From Nocardia aurantiaca (GTDB lineage Bacteria > Actinomycetota > Actinomycetes > Mycobacteriales > Mycobacteriaceae): 64,000 nt of DNA. This document shows positions 50,185 to 58,212 of the stretch, piece after piece. The position numbers were made by a program, and so were the translations under genes. Position 1 is the stretch's first letter. Every line of letters starts with the position of its first letter. The notes under the pieces are model-generated. The model made no database searches. It was not told the origin of the DNA and saw only the letters and a list, made by a program, of their open reading frames with translations. The stretch is from contig NZ_WMBB01000003.1 in assembly GCF_009708175.1 (NCBI RefSeq), positions 1 through 64,000 of the forward strand, given 5' to 3'.

Positions 50185-51048
50185 ATGATCGAGGTGCCGC
50201 GGCACGAGATCGATGCCAGGTCGATCAGGGAGGTCGACGAGGGCTCGGTGGCTCCGGTGGTCTATCGGTCGCGGATGCCGGTGCGGCCGGAGGGACCGAA
50301 CTTCTCACGGTCCATGGACGGCTCGCTGCTGGCAGCGATGCTCATATCGGATCCGGCCGCATTGCGGGCGCGGACCTGGTATTTCGCCCACTCGACCGAG
50401 CAGACGGTGACGCGGCGGTTCCGGGCCGTCGGCATCGAATCCGGATTCGACCGCCACGACAGGGTGGCGGGCTGGCGGGCCGCGTTCTGGTGGGCGCTCG
50501 TCGCCCGGGACGCCGAGGCCATGGGTGAACTGGTCGAATACCCGATCGAGCGGCTGCGCGAGTTCGGCGACGGCGCCTTCGACGACTTCCAGTACGAGTG
50601 GGTGCGACTGCTGCAGACGGCCTGGCGGTTCGGCCCGAAGAGCGTCTACGAGGCGGCCTGGGCGCTGGACACCACCAGCCGGGTGGGCGCGCAGCGGGTG
50701 ACGGACCTGCTGTTCCGCCCGGTGGTGGACGTGTTCATCCGGCTGGCGGACGGCGATTCGGACGGCTTCGACTGGGAGCTGACCAATGCGCTGCGGCTGC
50801 ATCGCGCATTCTTCGACACCGACGCCTGGCGCAACGATCCCGAGGGCGTCTTCGCCCTGCCGCTACTGGGTCTGGCCTGCTGGGCGCGGGATCTGGGCTA
50901 TCGGACCGCCATCCGCTCCGAGTACTTACCGGCCGGATTCATCGATCGCCCGGACTGGGCGATCTCGCCGGAACTGGCCGATGAGCTGAGCCGGCTGGCC
51001 GCGGCCAAGGCCCGGCTCGCGGCGGCCGACGGCGACCGGAGCACGTAA
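50185..51048 (+). CDS. Imm49-like immunity family protein
   Basis: A 287-residue cytoplasmic protein that resembles the Imm49 family of bacterial immunity proteins. The pattern of aromatic and charged helices fits (RVAGWRAAFWWALVARDAEAM, LRLHRAFFDTDAWRNDPEG, LLGLACWARDLGYRTAI), and actinobacterial genomes have many such genes. Imm49 proteins were described from polymorphic toxin systems, where they neutralise a cognate toxin, but many are orphans. No toxin gene is adjacent: hemW lies before it and the sulfate operon after. ATG 50185 (MIEVPRHEIDARSI) is chosen, with GGGGCGAGCC upstream. Confidence 0.65.
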   Translation: MIEVPRHEIDARSIREVDEGSVAPVVYRSRMPVRPEGPNFSRSMDGSLLAAMLISDPAALRARTWYFAHSTEQTVTRRFRAVGIESGFDRHDRVAGWRAAFWWALVARDAEAMGELVEYPIERLREFGDGAFDDFQYEWVRLLQTAWRFGPKSVYEAAWALDTTSRVGAQRVTDLLFRPVVDVFIRLADGDSDGFDWELTNALRLHRAFFDTDAWRNDPEGVFALPLLGLACWARDLGYRTAIRSEYLPAGFIDRPDWAISPELADELSRLAAAKARLAAADGDRST

Positions 51049-51199
51049 TCTCGACGCCCGTCCGTCCAGGTCAACCGTCCAAAGGTTAGCCGGGCATTGA
51101 TCTATGACGCCCGTCACAAATCGGACGAGATATCCAGGGGATTTCCCGGAAAACTGCGGAAAATTCGACCCAGCAGTCGGAACGACCCGTCTGACGTGG

Positions 51200-51212
51200 C
51201 ACAATAAGCCGC
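51200..51212 (+). promoter_or_regulatory. -10 element of a probably leaderless transcript
   Basis: CACAAT (51200-51205) resembles the actinobacterial -10 consensus TANNNT and is followed by AAGCCGC and then ATG at 51213. A start site 7-8 nt after the -10 would coincide with that ATG, so the leader peptide would be read from a leaderless mRNA. No convincing -35 was seen, which is normal in these bacteria. Confidence 0.45.
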
Positions 51213-51305
51213 ATGACTGGACTTGGAGTTCGACTCGTGGCGCGTCGCCATGTCGACTTCAAGCGTGTCTGCAGCGCGAGCTGTCTGCCGGGAAGCCTCC
51301 GGTAG
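51213..51305 (+). CDS. Cys-containing leader peptide (putative attenuator) of the sulfate operon
   Basis: A 30-codon ORF beginning MTGLGVRLVARRHVDFK and ending RVCSASCLPGSLR. The core RRHVDxxRVxSAxC is the pattern of the short putative leader peptides found upstream of sulfur-assimilation genes in streptomycetes and related genera. Two Cys codons (TGC, TGT) near the end would make ribosome progress sensitive to cysteinyl-tRNA supply. It ends 120 nt before ATG of sirA, leaving room for an attenuator. In mycobacteria Cys-rich leaderless ORFs are known to control the sirA-cysH operon by cysteine-responsive attenuation; that the same happens here is inference. The rest of the 376-nt gap shows no other gene. 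Confidence 0.75.
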   Translation: MTGLGVRLVARRHVDFKRVCSASCLPGSLR

Positions 51306-51424
51306 ATCGGCTCCCATTCTCCCGGAATCCGGCGTCCGCCTGACGCCGTAAGAGCCGGTTCTCTGATATCGGAGGCGTGAGCCAGCCCTTCCGCCTGCCC
51401 GCAAGACTCTTCAGGAGCGACCCC

Positions 51425-53215
51425 ATGACGTCGAGCACCGACGCCACCAGTTCCGACAGCGCTCATTCCGCCCAGCCCGAGAAGCCCGTCACCGGGCGAC
51501 GCGTGCGCCCGGATCGCCCGCGATCGGAAGCGCCCGTCGCGCCGCGGGAGCGCACCGCGCGGCCGGTGAAGCGCAAGTCCGAGGGGCAGTGGGCGCTCGG
51601 GTACCGCGAGCCGCTCAATGCCAACGAACAGAGCAAGAAGGACGACAACCCGCTGAACGTGCGGGCGCGCATCGAGAACATCTACTCCAAGGCCGGATTC
51701 GACTCCATCGACAAGAGTGATCTGCGCGGCCGCATGCGCTGGTGGGGTCTCTACACCCAGCGCGAGCAGGGCTACGACGGCACCTTCACCGGCGACGAGA
51801 ACATCGACCTGCTCGAGGCCCGCTACTTCATGATGCGAGTGCGCTGCGACGGCGGCGCACTCAACCTGAAGCAGCTGCGCACCATCGCCGGCATCTCCAC
51901 CGAGTTCGCCCGCGACACCGCGGACCTGTCCGACCGCGAGAACGTCCAGTATCACTGGATCGAGATCGAGAACGTGCCGGAGATCTGGCGGCGGCTCGAA
52001 GAGGTCGGTCTGCAGACCACCGAGGCGTGCGGCGACTGCCCGCGCGTGGTGCTGGGTTCCCCGCTGGCGGGTGAATCGCTCACCGAGATCATCGATCCCA
52101 CCTGGGCCGTCGATGAGATCGTCAAGCGATACATCGGCAAGAAGGAATACTCCAACCTGCCGCGCAAGTTCAAGACCGCCATCTCCGGTCAGCAGGACGT
52201 GGTGCATGAGATCAACGACGTCGCCTTCATCGGTGTCGAGCATCCCGAGCACGGCCCGGGCCTGGACCTGTGGGTCGGCGGCGGCCTGTCCACCAACCCG
52301 ATGCTGGCGCAGCGCGTGGGAGCGTGGGTGCCGCTGGCCGAGGTGCCGGACGTGTGGGAGGCCGTCGTGGCGCTGTTCCGTGACTACGGCTACCGCCGCC
52401 TGCGCACCAAGGCCCGCCTCAAGTTCCTGGTGAAGGACTGGGGCATCGAGAAGTTCCGCCAGGTGCTCGAGGACGAGTACCTGAAGCGCAAGCTCATCGA
52501 CGGCCCGGCCCCCGAGCAGCCGCAGCGCCCGATCGACCACATCGGCGTGCAGAAGTTGCGCAACGGCCGCAACGCCATCGGCTTCTCCCCCATCGCGGGC
52601 CGCGTGTCGGGCACCGTCCTGACCCAGGTGGCCGACGCCGTGGAGGCCGCGGGTTCTGATCGCGTCCGGTTCACCCCGTACCAGAAGCTGATCGTGCTCG
52701 ACGTGCCCGACGACAAGGTCGAGTGGCTCATCGAGCAGCTGGAACCGCTGGGCCTGCACGGCCGCCCGTCGCACTGGCGGCGAAACCTGCTGGCGTGCAG
52801 CGGTATCGAGTTCTGCAAGCTGTCGTTCACCGAGACCCGCAAGCGATCGCAGGTGCTGGCGCCCGAGCTGGAGCAGCGGCTCGCCGACATCAACGCACAG
52901 CTGGACGTTCCGATCACCATCAATATCAACGGCTGCCCCAATTCCTGCGGCCGCTCGCAGATCGCCGACATCGGCTTCAAGGGCCAGCTGGTCGACGATG
53001 GCGAGGGGAATCAGATCGAAGGCTTCCAGGTTCACCTCGGTGGCAGCCTTGGTCTCGACTCCGGTTTCGGCCGGAAGTTGCGCCAGCACAAGGTCACCAG
53101 CGAAGAGCTGGGGGATTACATCGAGCGTGTCGTGCGCAACTTCGTCAAGAACCGTGATGAGGGTGAGCGTTTCGCGCGGTGGGCGGTCCGAGCCGATGAA
53201 GCAGACCTGCGGTAG
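51425..53215 (+). CDS. sirA: ferredoxin-dependent assimilatory sulfite reductase
   Basis: Reduces sulfite to sulfide using six electrons from ferredoxin at a coupled sirohaem-[4Fe-4S] centre. The 596-residue product has two nitrite/sulfite reductase ferredoxin-like halves. Cluster ligands are in LLACSGIEFCKLSF and NINGCPNSCGR, and DLSDRENVQYHWIEIENVP and GDCPRVVLGSPLAG lie in the first half. The N-terminal ~60 residues are disordered and Arg/Pro-rich. ATG 51425 is chosen because AGGAGCG is about 6 nt upstream, rather than the GTG at 51377. First gene of the sulfate operon, preceded by the leader peptide; synteny with Rv2391. Confidence 0.95.
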   Translation: MTSSTDATSSDSAHSAQPEKPVTGRRVRPDRPRSEAPVAPRERTARPVKRKSEGQWALGYREPLNANEQSKKDDNPLNVRARIENIYSKAGFDSIDKSDLRGRMRWWGLYTQREQGYDGTFTGDENIDLLEARYFMMRVRCDGGALNLKQLRTIAGISTEFARDTADLSDRENVQYHWIEIENVPEIWRRLEEVGLQTTEACGDCPRVVLGSPLAGESLTEIIDPTWAVDEIVKRYIGKKEYSNLPRKFKTAISGQQDVVHEINDVAFIGVEHPEHGPGLDLWVGGGLSTNPMLAQRVGAWVPLAEVPDVWEAVVALFRDYGYRRLRTKARLKFLVKDWGIEKFRQVLEDEYLKRKLIDGPAPEQPQRPIDHIGVQKLRNGRNAIGFSPIAGRVSGTVLTQVADAVEAAGSDRVRFTPYQKLIVLDVPDDKVEWLIEQLEPLGLHGRPSHWRRNLLACSGIEFCKLSFTETRKRSQVLAPELEQRLADINAQLDVPITININGCPNSCGRSQIADIGFKGQLVDDGEGNQIEGFQVHLGGSLGLDSGFGRKLRQHKVTSEELGDYIERVVRNFVKNRDEGERFARWAVRADEADLR

Positions 53216-53230
53216 TTGGGAGAAACATCC

Positions 53231-53941
53231 ATGACCACAACGAAACTCGCGGAATCCGAGCTGCGCTCCCTGGCCGAGAAGGGCAATGCCGAGCTCGGCC
53301 CCGACGCGACCGCGCAGGAACTGCTGCAGTGGACCGAGGACACCTTCGGCTCGAATTACATTGTGGCGTCCAATATGCAGGACGCGGTACTGGTGCAGCT
53401 GGCCTCACAGGTCCGCTCCGGCGTGGACGTGCTGTTCCTCGACACCGGGTACCACTTCGCCGAGACCATCGGCACTCGGGACGCGGTGGAACTGGTCTAC
53501 GGCGTGAACATCGTGAACGTAGAGCCGGAACACACTGTGGCCGAACAGGATCAGCTGCTGGGCAAGGATCTGTTCGCACGGGACGCCGGTGAATGCTGCC
53601 GCCTGCGCAAGGTCGTTCCCCTGAAGAAGTCCCTGGCGGGTTACAACGCCTGGGTTACCGGCATCCGCCGGGTGGAGGCGCCGACTCGCGCCAACGCGCC
53701 CCTCATCTCCTACGACGAGGCCTTCGGCCTGGTGAAGATCAACCCGATCGCCGCCTGGTCCGATGACGAGATGGCGGCCTACATCGAGGCCAACGGCATC
53801 CTCGTCAATCCCCTTGTGGAGGAGGGGTATCCGTCCATCGGTTGCGCTCCGTGCACGCGGAAGCCGGAACCGGGATCCGATCCGCGATCCGGCCGCTGGG
53901 CCGGGCTCGCCAAGACCGAATGCGGGTTGCACGCGTCATGA
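53231..53941 (+). CDS. cysH: adenylylsulfate (APS) reductase
   Basis: Reduces adenosine 5'-phosphosulfate to sulfite and AMP with thioredoxin electrons. The 236-residue product has the nucleotide-binding SNMQDAVLVQLASQ and FLDTGYHFAETI, the Cys pairs that hold a [4Fe-4S] cluster in ECCRLRK and GCAPCTRKP, and the catalytic Cys in TECGLH near the C-terminus. The cluster Cys pairs mark it as an APS rather than PAPS reductase, which fits the absence of cysC. ATG 53231 has GGGAGAAA upstream. The stop overlaps cysD (ATGA). Synteny with Rv2392. Confidence 0.95.
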   Translation: MTTTKLAESELRSLAEKGNAELGPDATAQELLQWTEDTFGSNYIVASNMQDAVLVQLASQVRSGVDVLFLDTGYHFAETIGTRDAVELVYGVNIVNVEPEHTVAEQDQLLGKDLFARDAGECCRLRKVVPLKKSLAGYNAWVTGIRRVEAPTRANAPLISYDEAFGLVKINPIAAWSDDEMAAYIEANGILVNPLVEEGYPSIGCAPCTRKPEPGSDPRSGRWAGLAKTECGLHAS

Positions 53942-54873
53942 CCTCTCTCGCTGAATCCGATGTCCTCGCTCCGCTGGGAGCAGAATTCGACACCCTCGCC
54001 GCCCTCGAATCCGAGTCCATCCACATCTTCCGTGAGGTGGCGGGCGAATTCGAGCGGCCGGTGATCCTGTTCTCCGGCGGCAAGGACTCCACCGTCCTGC
54101 TGCACCTGGCGATCAAGGCCTTCTGGCCCGCGCCGCTGCCGTTCGCGCTGCTGCACGTGGACACCGGGCACAACCTGCCCGAGGTCCTCGAGTTCCGCGA
54201 CAAGGTGGTCGAGAAGTACGGGCTGCGACTGCATGTCGCCTCGGTGGAGGACTACCTCGCCGACGGCCGCCTGACCGAGCGCCCGGACGGCATCCGCAAC
54301 CCACTGCAGACCGTGCCGCTGCTGGACGCCATCAATGAGAACCGCTTCGACGCGGTCTTCGGCGGCGGCCGACGCGACGAGGAGCGCTCGCGCGCCAAGG
54401 AGCGCATCTTCTCGCTGCGCGACGCCTTCGGCCGCTGGGACCCCAAGCGGCAGCGACCGGAGCTGTGGAACCTGTACAACGGTCGCCACGCTCCGGGCGA
54501 GCACGTGCGCGTGTTCCCGATCTCCAACTGGACCGAGCTCGACATCTGGCGCTACATCGCCCGCGAGGACGTGGAGCTGGCCAGCATCTACTACGCCCAC
54601 GAGCGTCCGGTCTACCAGCGCGACGGCATGTGGATGACCCCCGGCGTGTGGGGCGGCCCGGCCGAGAACGAGGAACTGCTGATCAAGTCGGTGCGCTACC
54701 GCACTGTCGGCGACGGATCCACCACCGGCGCAATACTTTCCGAGGCGGCCGACAACGAGGCGATTCTCGCCGAGGTCGCGGCCTCCCGCCTCACCGAGCG
54801 TGGCGCGACGCGTGGCGACGACCGAGTGTCGGAAGCGGCGATGGAAGACCGCAAACGAGAAGGCTACTTCTGA
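53938..54873 (+). CDS. cysD: sulfate adenylyltransferase subunit 2
   Basis: The catalytic subunit of ATP sulfurylase, which makes APS from sulfate and ATP with GTP hydrolysis by CysN. The 311-residue product has the PP-loop VILFSGGKDSTVLLHLA (~45), LLHVDTGHNLPEVLEFRD, FGGGRRDEERSRAKERIFS and FPISNWTELDIWRYI. The C-terminus DRKREGYF is the family ending. ATG 53938 overlaps the cysH stop; the 3' end forms a TGATG overlap with a 33-codon ORF that repeats the last 19 residues of CysD, instead of directly with cysN. Confidence 0.96.
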   Translation: MTSLAESDVLAPLGAEFDTLAALESESIHIFREVAGEFERPVILFSGGKDSTVLLHLAIKAFWPAPLPFALLHVDTGHNLPEVLEFRDKVVEKYGLRLHVASVEDYLADGRLTERPDGIRNPLQTVPLLDAINENRFDAVFGGGRRDEERSRAKERIFSLRDAFGRWDPKRQRPELWNLYNGRHAPGEHVRVFPISNWTELDIWRYIAREDVELASIYYAHERPVYQRDGMWMTPGVWGGPAENEELLIKSVRYRTVGDGSTTGAILSEAADNEAILAEVAASRLTERGATRGDDRVSEAAMEDRKREGYF

Positions 54874-54974
54874 TGAGGGCACCTGGCGTGGCGCACCGCG
54901 TCCAACCCTGGGCGAGCGACGACCGCGTGTCCCGAGCAGCCATGGACGACCGCAAACGAGAGGGTTACTTCTGA
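54873..54974 (+). CDS. 33-codon ORF wedged between cysD and cysN, copy of the cysD 3' end
   Basis: ATG 54873 overlaps the cysD stop (TGATG), and its stop TGA 54972-54974 overlaps the cysN ATG (TGATG). The frame encodes MRAPGVAHRVQPWA followed by SDDRVSRAAMDDRKREGYF. The last 19 residues match the cysD tail (GDDRVSEAAMEDRKREGYF) at 16 positions. At DNA level 54815-54875 and 54916-54976 agree at 52 of 61 bases. So a tandem duplication with a 101-bp offset appears to have split the original cysD/cysN junction while keeping both coupled. The differences are partly synonymous (AAG/AGG type, GGC/GGT). Whether the peptide is made or has a role is unknown. Confidence 0.6.
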   Translation: MRAPGVAHRVQPWASDDRVSRAAMDDRKREGYF

Positions 54975-56293
54975 TGTCCGACCTGTTGAGACTGGCCACC
55001 GCCGGATCGGTCGACGACGGCAAGTCCACTCTGGTCGGCCGGCTGCTGTACGACACCAAATCCGTGCTGGCGGACCAGATCGACGCGGTGACCCGCGCCT
55101 CGGTCGACAAGGGTCTGTCCACGCCGGATCTGTCGCTGCTGGTGGACGGCCTGCGCGCCGAGCGCGAGCAGGGCATCACCATCGACGTGGCATACCGCTA
55201 CTTCGCCACGCCCAAGCGGTCTTTCGTGCTCGCCGACACCCCGGGCCACGTGCAGTACACCCGTAACACGGTCTCGGGCGCGTCGACGGCGCAGCTGGTG
55301 ATCCTGCTGGTGGATGCCCGTAAAGGCGTCATCGAGCAGACCCGCCGGCACACCGCGGTCATGGCGCTGCTGGGTGTGCCGAAGCTGGTGCTGGCGGTCA
55401 ACAAGATCGATCTGGTCGACGATCCGGCGGGCGTGTTCGAGCGGATCTCGTCCGAATTCAACGAGCTGACAACCAAGCTCGGCTGGTCTCCGGAGGACGT
55501 TCAACAGATCCCGGTCTCCGCGCTGCACGGTGACAATGTGGCCTCGCGCTCGGCCAACACCCCGTACTACAGCGGACCCTCGCTCATCGAGCACCTGGAG
55601 TCGGTGCCGGTGGACGCGGACGCGCACGGCCGCCATCGGGTGGGGCTGCGTTTCCCGGTGCAGTACGTGATCCGCCCGCGCACCGCCGAGTACCCGGACT
55701 ACCGCGGTTACGCGGGACAGGTCGCGGCGGGTGTGGTGTCGAAGGGCGACGAGGTCGTGGTGCTGCCGTCCGGCACCCGCACCACGGTCGAGCGCATCGA
55801 CACCCCGAACGGCGAACTGGCGTCGGCGCAGCCGGGCCGCAGCGTCACCCTCGTCCTGGCCGACGACGTGGACGTCTCGCGCGGTGACGTGATCGCCGCC
55901 GCCGCCGACGCCCCCGAGCCGATCGATTCCTTCGACGCGACCGTCTGCTGGCTCGGAGACAAGCCGCTGCGCCCGGGCGCGCGCCTGCTGCTCAAGCACG
56001 GCACCCGCACTACCCAGGCCATTGTGGGCGCGCTGCTGGAGCGCTTCGACGAGCAGCATCTGGCCGCCGATCCGAACCCGGAGTCGCTGTCGCTCAACGA
56101 CATCGGCCGCATCTCGGTGCGCGTGGCCGACCCGATCGTGGCCGACGACTACAACGTCGACCGCCACACCGGTTCGTTCCTGCTGATCGATCCCGCGGGC
56201 GGCAATACCCTCGCCGCCGGCCTGGTCGGCGACGCGCTGACGGCGGTCGAGGTCGGCGCTCCGGCCGAATTCGGCTCCGAAGCCGGAGTCTGA
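54974..56293 (+). CDS. cysN: sulfate adenylyltransferase subunit 1 (GTPase)
   Basis: An EF-Tu-like GTPase that drives the ATP sulfurylase reaction. G1 is TAGSVDDGKSTLVGRLLYD, the switch region has AEREQGITIDVAYRYF, G3 is LADTPGHVQYTRN and G4 is LAVNKIDLV. Two beta-barrel domains follow (FPVQYVIRPRTAEYPDYRGY). The 439-residue product ends without a C-terminal APS-kinase (CysC) domain, unlike the CysNC of mycobacteria, so PAPS is not made by this protein. ATG 54974 overlaps the stop of the 33-codon ORF. Confidence 0.95.
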   Translation: MSDLLRLATAGSVDDGKSTLVGRLLYDTKSVLADQIDAVTRASVDKGLSTPDLSLLVDGLRAEREQGITIDVAYRYFATPKRSFVLADTPGHVQYTRNTVSGASTAQLVILLVDARKGVIEQTRRHTAVMALLGVPKLVLAVNKIDLVDDPAGVFERISSEFNELTTKLGWSPEDVQQIPVSALHGDNVASRSANTPYYSGPSLIEHLESVPVDADAHGRHRVGLRFPVQYVIRPRTAEYPDYRGYAGQVAAGVVSKGDEVVVLPSGTRTTVERIDTPNGELASAQPGRSVTLVLADDVDVSRGDVIAAAADAPEPIDSFDATVCWLGDKPLRPGARLLLKHGTRTTQAIVGALLERFDEQHLAADPNPESLSLNDIGRISVRVADPIVADDYNVDRHTGSFLLIDPAGGNTLAAGLVGDALTAVEVGAPAEFGSEAGV

Positions 56294-56294
56294 G

Positions 56295-57188
56295 GTGAAT
56301 CCGCCCGGCAACGACGCGGTTCCGGCCGTCCCGCCGGGCGGAGCCGCCGCCCACCGCGCTCCCGGTGCCCTGTCGACGGTGCGCGGCGGTCCCTTCCGAC
56401 TCGAGCACGCGCCCGCGCTCATCGCCGTGGCGCACGGCAGCCGGGATCCGCGCTCGGCCGCGACCATGCGTGCCGTGGTAGCGCGGATCGCGGCCCAGCG
56501 GCCGGATCTCGATGTGCGCCTGGCCTTTCTGGATCTGAGCACCCCGTCGGTGGATCAGGTCGTGGATGCCGTTGCGTCCGAAAGACATTCGCGTGCCATT
56601 GTGGTTCCGCTGCTGCTGGGCAGTGCTTTTCACGCGCGCGTGGATCTTCCCGGACTGCTGGAAGACGCGCGCGCCCGCCATCCCCAGCTGCGCTTGACCC
56701 AGGCCGAGGTGCTCGGTCCCGATCCGCATCTGATCATCGCCCTGCGCGATCGCATCGCGGCCGCCATGGCCGCCGACGGCGCGTCCGCGGCCCTGACCGA
56801 GCTCGCGTCCCCGCACGTCCGGCGACGGCCCGCCGGTCCCCGCTGGGGCATAGCCGTTGCCGCCGTGGGCTCTTCATCCGCGGCCGCCAATACCCGCACC
56901 GGCGATGTGGCGCGACTGCTCTCCGCCATGACCGGCTGGGATACCGAAATCTGCTTCGCCACCACCCAACCCACGGTGCAGAAGGCATTCGCCCGGCTGC
57001 GGGCGCGCGGAGCCGAGCGGATCCTCATCGCGCCCTGGTTCCTGGCCCCGGGCCTGCTCACCGACCGCCTGCGAGACGCCCTACCGTGGCTGCCGCAGGC
57101 CGCGACGATCGGCGCGCACCCACTGCTCGCCGAGGTCGCGCTGGACCGCTACGCCGCCGCCTCCCTCCCGCTCGAACTCTCGGCCTGA
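56295..57188 (+). CDS. sirohydrochlorin ferrochelatase-like protein (CbiX-type)
   Basis: Inserts iron into sirohydrochlorin to make sirohaem for the sulfite reductase encoded in the same operon. Two tandem CbiX domains are visible in the 297-residue product: PALIAVAHGSRDPRSAATM with VVPLLLGSAFHARVDLPG in the first half, and IAVAAVGSSSAAANTRTGDV with RILIAPWFLAPGLLTDRL in the second. The catalytic His residues (AHGSRD, FHARVD) are kept only in the N-terminal half. GTG 56295 lies one base after the cysN stop codon. Position equals Rv2393 (che1). Metal specificity (iron or cobalt) is inferred from context. Confidence 0.88.
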   Translation: MNPPGNDAVPAVPPGGAAAHRAPGALSTVRGGPFRLEHAPALIAVAHGSRDPRSAATMRAVVARIAAQRPDLDVRLAFLDLSTPSVDQVVDAVASERHSRAIVVPLLLGSAFHARVDLPGLLEDARARHPQLRLTQAEVLGPDPHLIIALRDRIAAAMAADGASAALTELASPHVRRRPAGPRWGIAVAAVGSSSAAANTRTGDVARLLSAMTGWDTEICFATTQPTVQKAFARLRARGAERILIAPWFLAPGLLTDRLRDALPWLPQAATIGAHPLLAEVALDRYAAASLPLELSA

Positions 57189-57367
57189 CGCCCGCGTCGA
57201 CCACGTCCCCCGCGCGTCCCAACCCGATCGACCAGGGGCTCGGCCGGCACCGTTCGGCATATCCCCGTGCGCCGCTGTGCCGCGGTCGGCCCAGGGCGGC
57301 ACACCGATGCCCTCGGCCCACAATGCCGGTGTTCACGACGCCCGCGCCGTGCGCACACTCGAGAACA

Positions 57368-58075
57368 TCAGCGCTGTTGAGTGCCGACTTCGGGGATGGG
57401 GAGGTATGGGATCAGGGAGTGGGCGAGGTTGGTGATGGTCAAGGACTGGAGCCAGACTCGGCCGGGGCCGGTGAGGGCGGCGAGGAAGAGGCCGTCGCCG
57501 CCGAAGAGGACATTGCGGATGCCCTTGACCATGGTGATGTCGAAATCGACTGTGGCGTCGAACAATCCGACGTGGCCGGGGTGGACGCGGAGGGTTTCGC
57601 CGGGACCCAGGTCGTAGTGGACTACCTCGCCGGAGAGTTCCAGCCACGCGTAACCGTCGCCGCTGAGGCGTTGCAGGGTGAAGCCGGCGCCACCGAAGAT
57701 CCCCGCGCCGAGGCGGCGTTGGAAACTCAGGGCGATGCGGACATCACCTGCGGCGCAGAGGAATCCGTGGCGGTGGACCAGATACTCACGGTCCTTGCCG
57801 ACCTGCACCGGCAGGATCTGGCCGGGGAGTTTGGCGGCGAACGCGACGCGGCCCGGTTCGCGGTGGGCGGTGTATTCGGTCATGAAGAGCCCGGCTCCCG
57901 CCATGGCGCGGCGAACCGCGCCGAAGACGCCGCCCGCCGCACCCCGGGTGGAGGTGTTGAGCCGGATGGCGTCGGTCATCCAGGAGAGCTGGCCCGCCTC
58001 CGCGATGAGCCGGTCACCCGGATCGAGGGCGACCTCGAGCACCGGCATGACGGTCCCGCGAATTCTGGCGTCCAT
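57368..58075 (-). CDS. AIM24-family protein
   Basis: A 235-residue protein of the AIM24/TRAP-like beta-rich fold. Family phrases are VALDPGDRLIAEAGQLSWMT, GRVAFAAKLPGQILPVQV, EYLVHRHGFLCAAGDVRIAL and GDGYAWLELSGEVVHYDLGPGE, with many Gly-containing turns. ATG 58075 is preceded by GGGAGGGGAGAACC. Bacterial AIM24 proteins are of uncertain function, and the mitochondrial relative acts in inner-membrane organisation. No operon partner: it converges with the chelatase gene and is divergent from the iron-box gene. The 179 nt between it and the chelatase gene hold nothing I recognise. Confidence 0.82.
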   Translation of the reverse strand: MDARIRGTVMPVLEVALDPGDRLIAEAGQLSWMTDAIRLNTSTRGAAGGVFGAVRRAMAGAGLFMTEYTAHREPGRVAFAAKLPGQILPVQVGKDREYLVHRHGFLCAAGDVRIALSFQRRLGAGIFGGAGFTLQRLSGDGYAWLELSGEVVHYDLGPGETLRVHPGHVGLFDATVDFDITMVKGIRNVLFGGDGLFLAALTGPGRVWLQSLTITNLAHSLIPYLPIPEVGTQQR

Positions 58076-58179
58076 CAGGTTCTCCCCTCCCTCGCACGAC
58101 AGCTCACACCAGTGTGCCCGGAGGCGGGCCGCCGCGGGGATCATTGCCGACTTGCCACCGCGATGACCTTCTTAGTAAA

Positions 58180-58198
58180 TTAGGCTTCCCTTACCTAA
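58180..58198. promoter_or_regulatory. iron box (IdeR/DtxR-type operator)
   Basis: The 19-bp sequence TTAGGCTTCCCTTACCTAA agrees at 14 of 19 positions with the IdeR/DtxR consensus, including both outer arms TTAGG and CCTAA. It lies 15 bp before ATG 58213, so a bound repressor would cover the start region. Such boxes mark genes repressed by iron-loaded IdeR. Confidence 0.75.
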
Positions 58199-58212
58199 CA
58201 GAAGGCTCGGCA

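Noticed and set aside
51086..53089. 667-codon antisense frame over sirA
   Set aside because: sirA on the plus strand has all cluster ligands; the antisense frame has no motifs and no ribosome-binding site.
54965..56542. 525-codon antisense frame over cysN
   Set aside because: Shadow of cysN, with His/Arg/Gln-rich composition and no domain.
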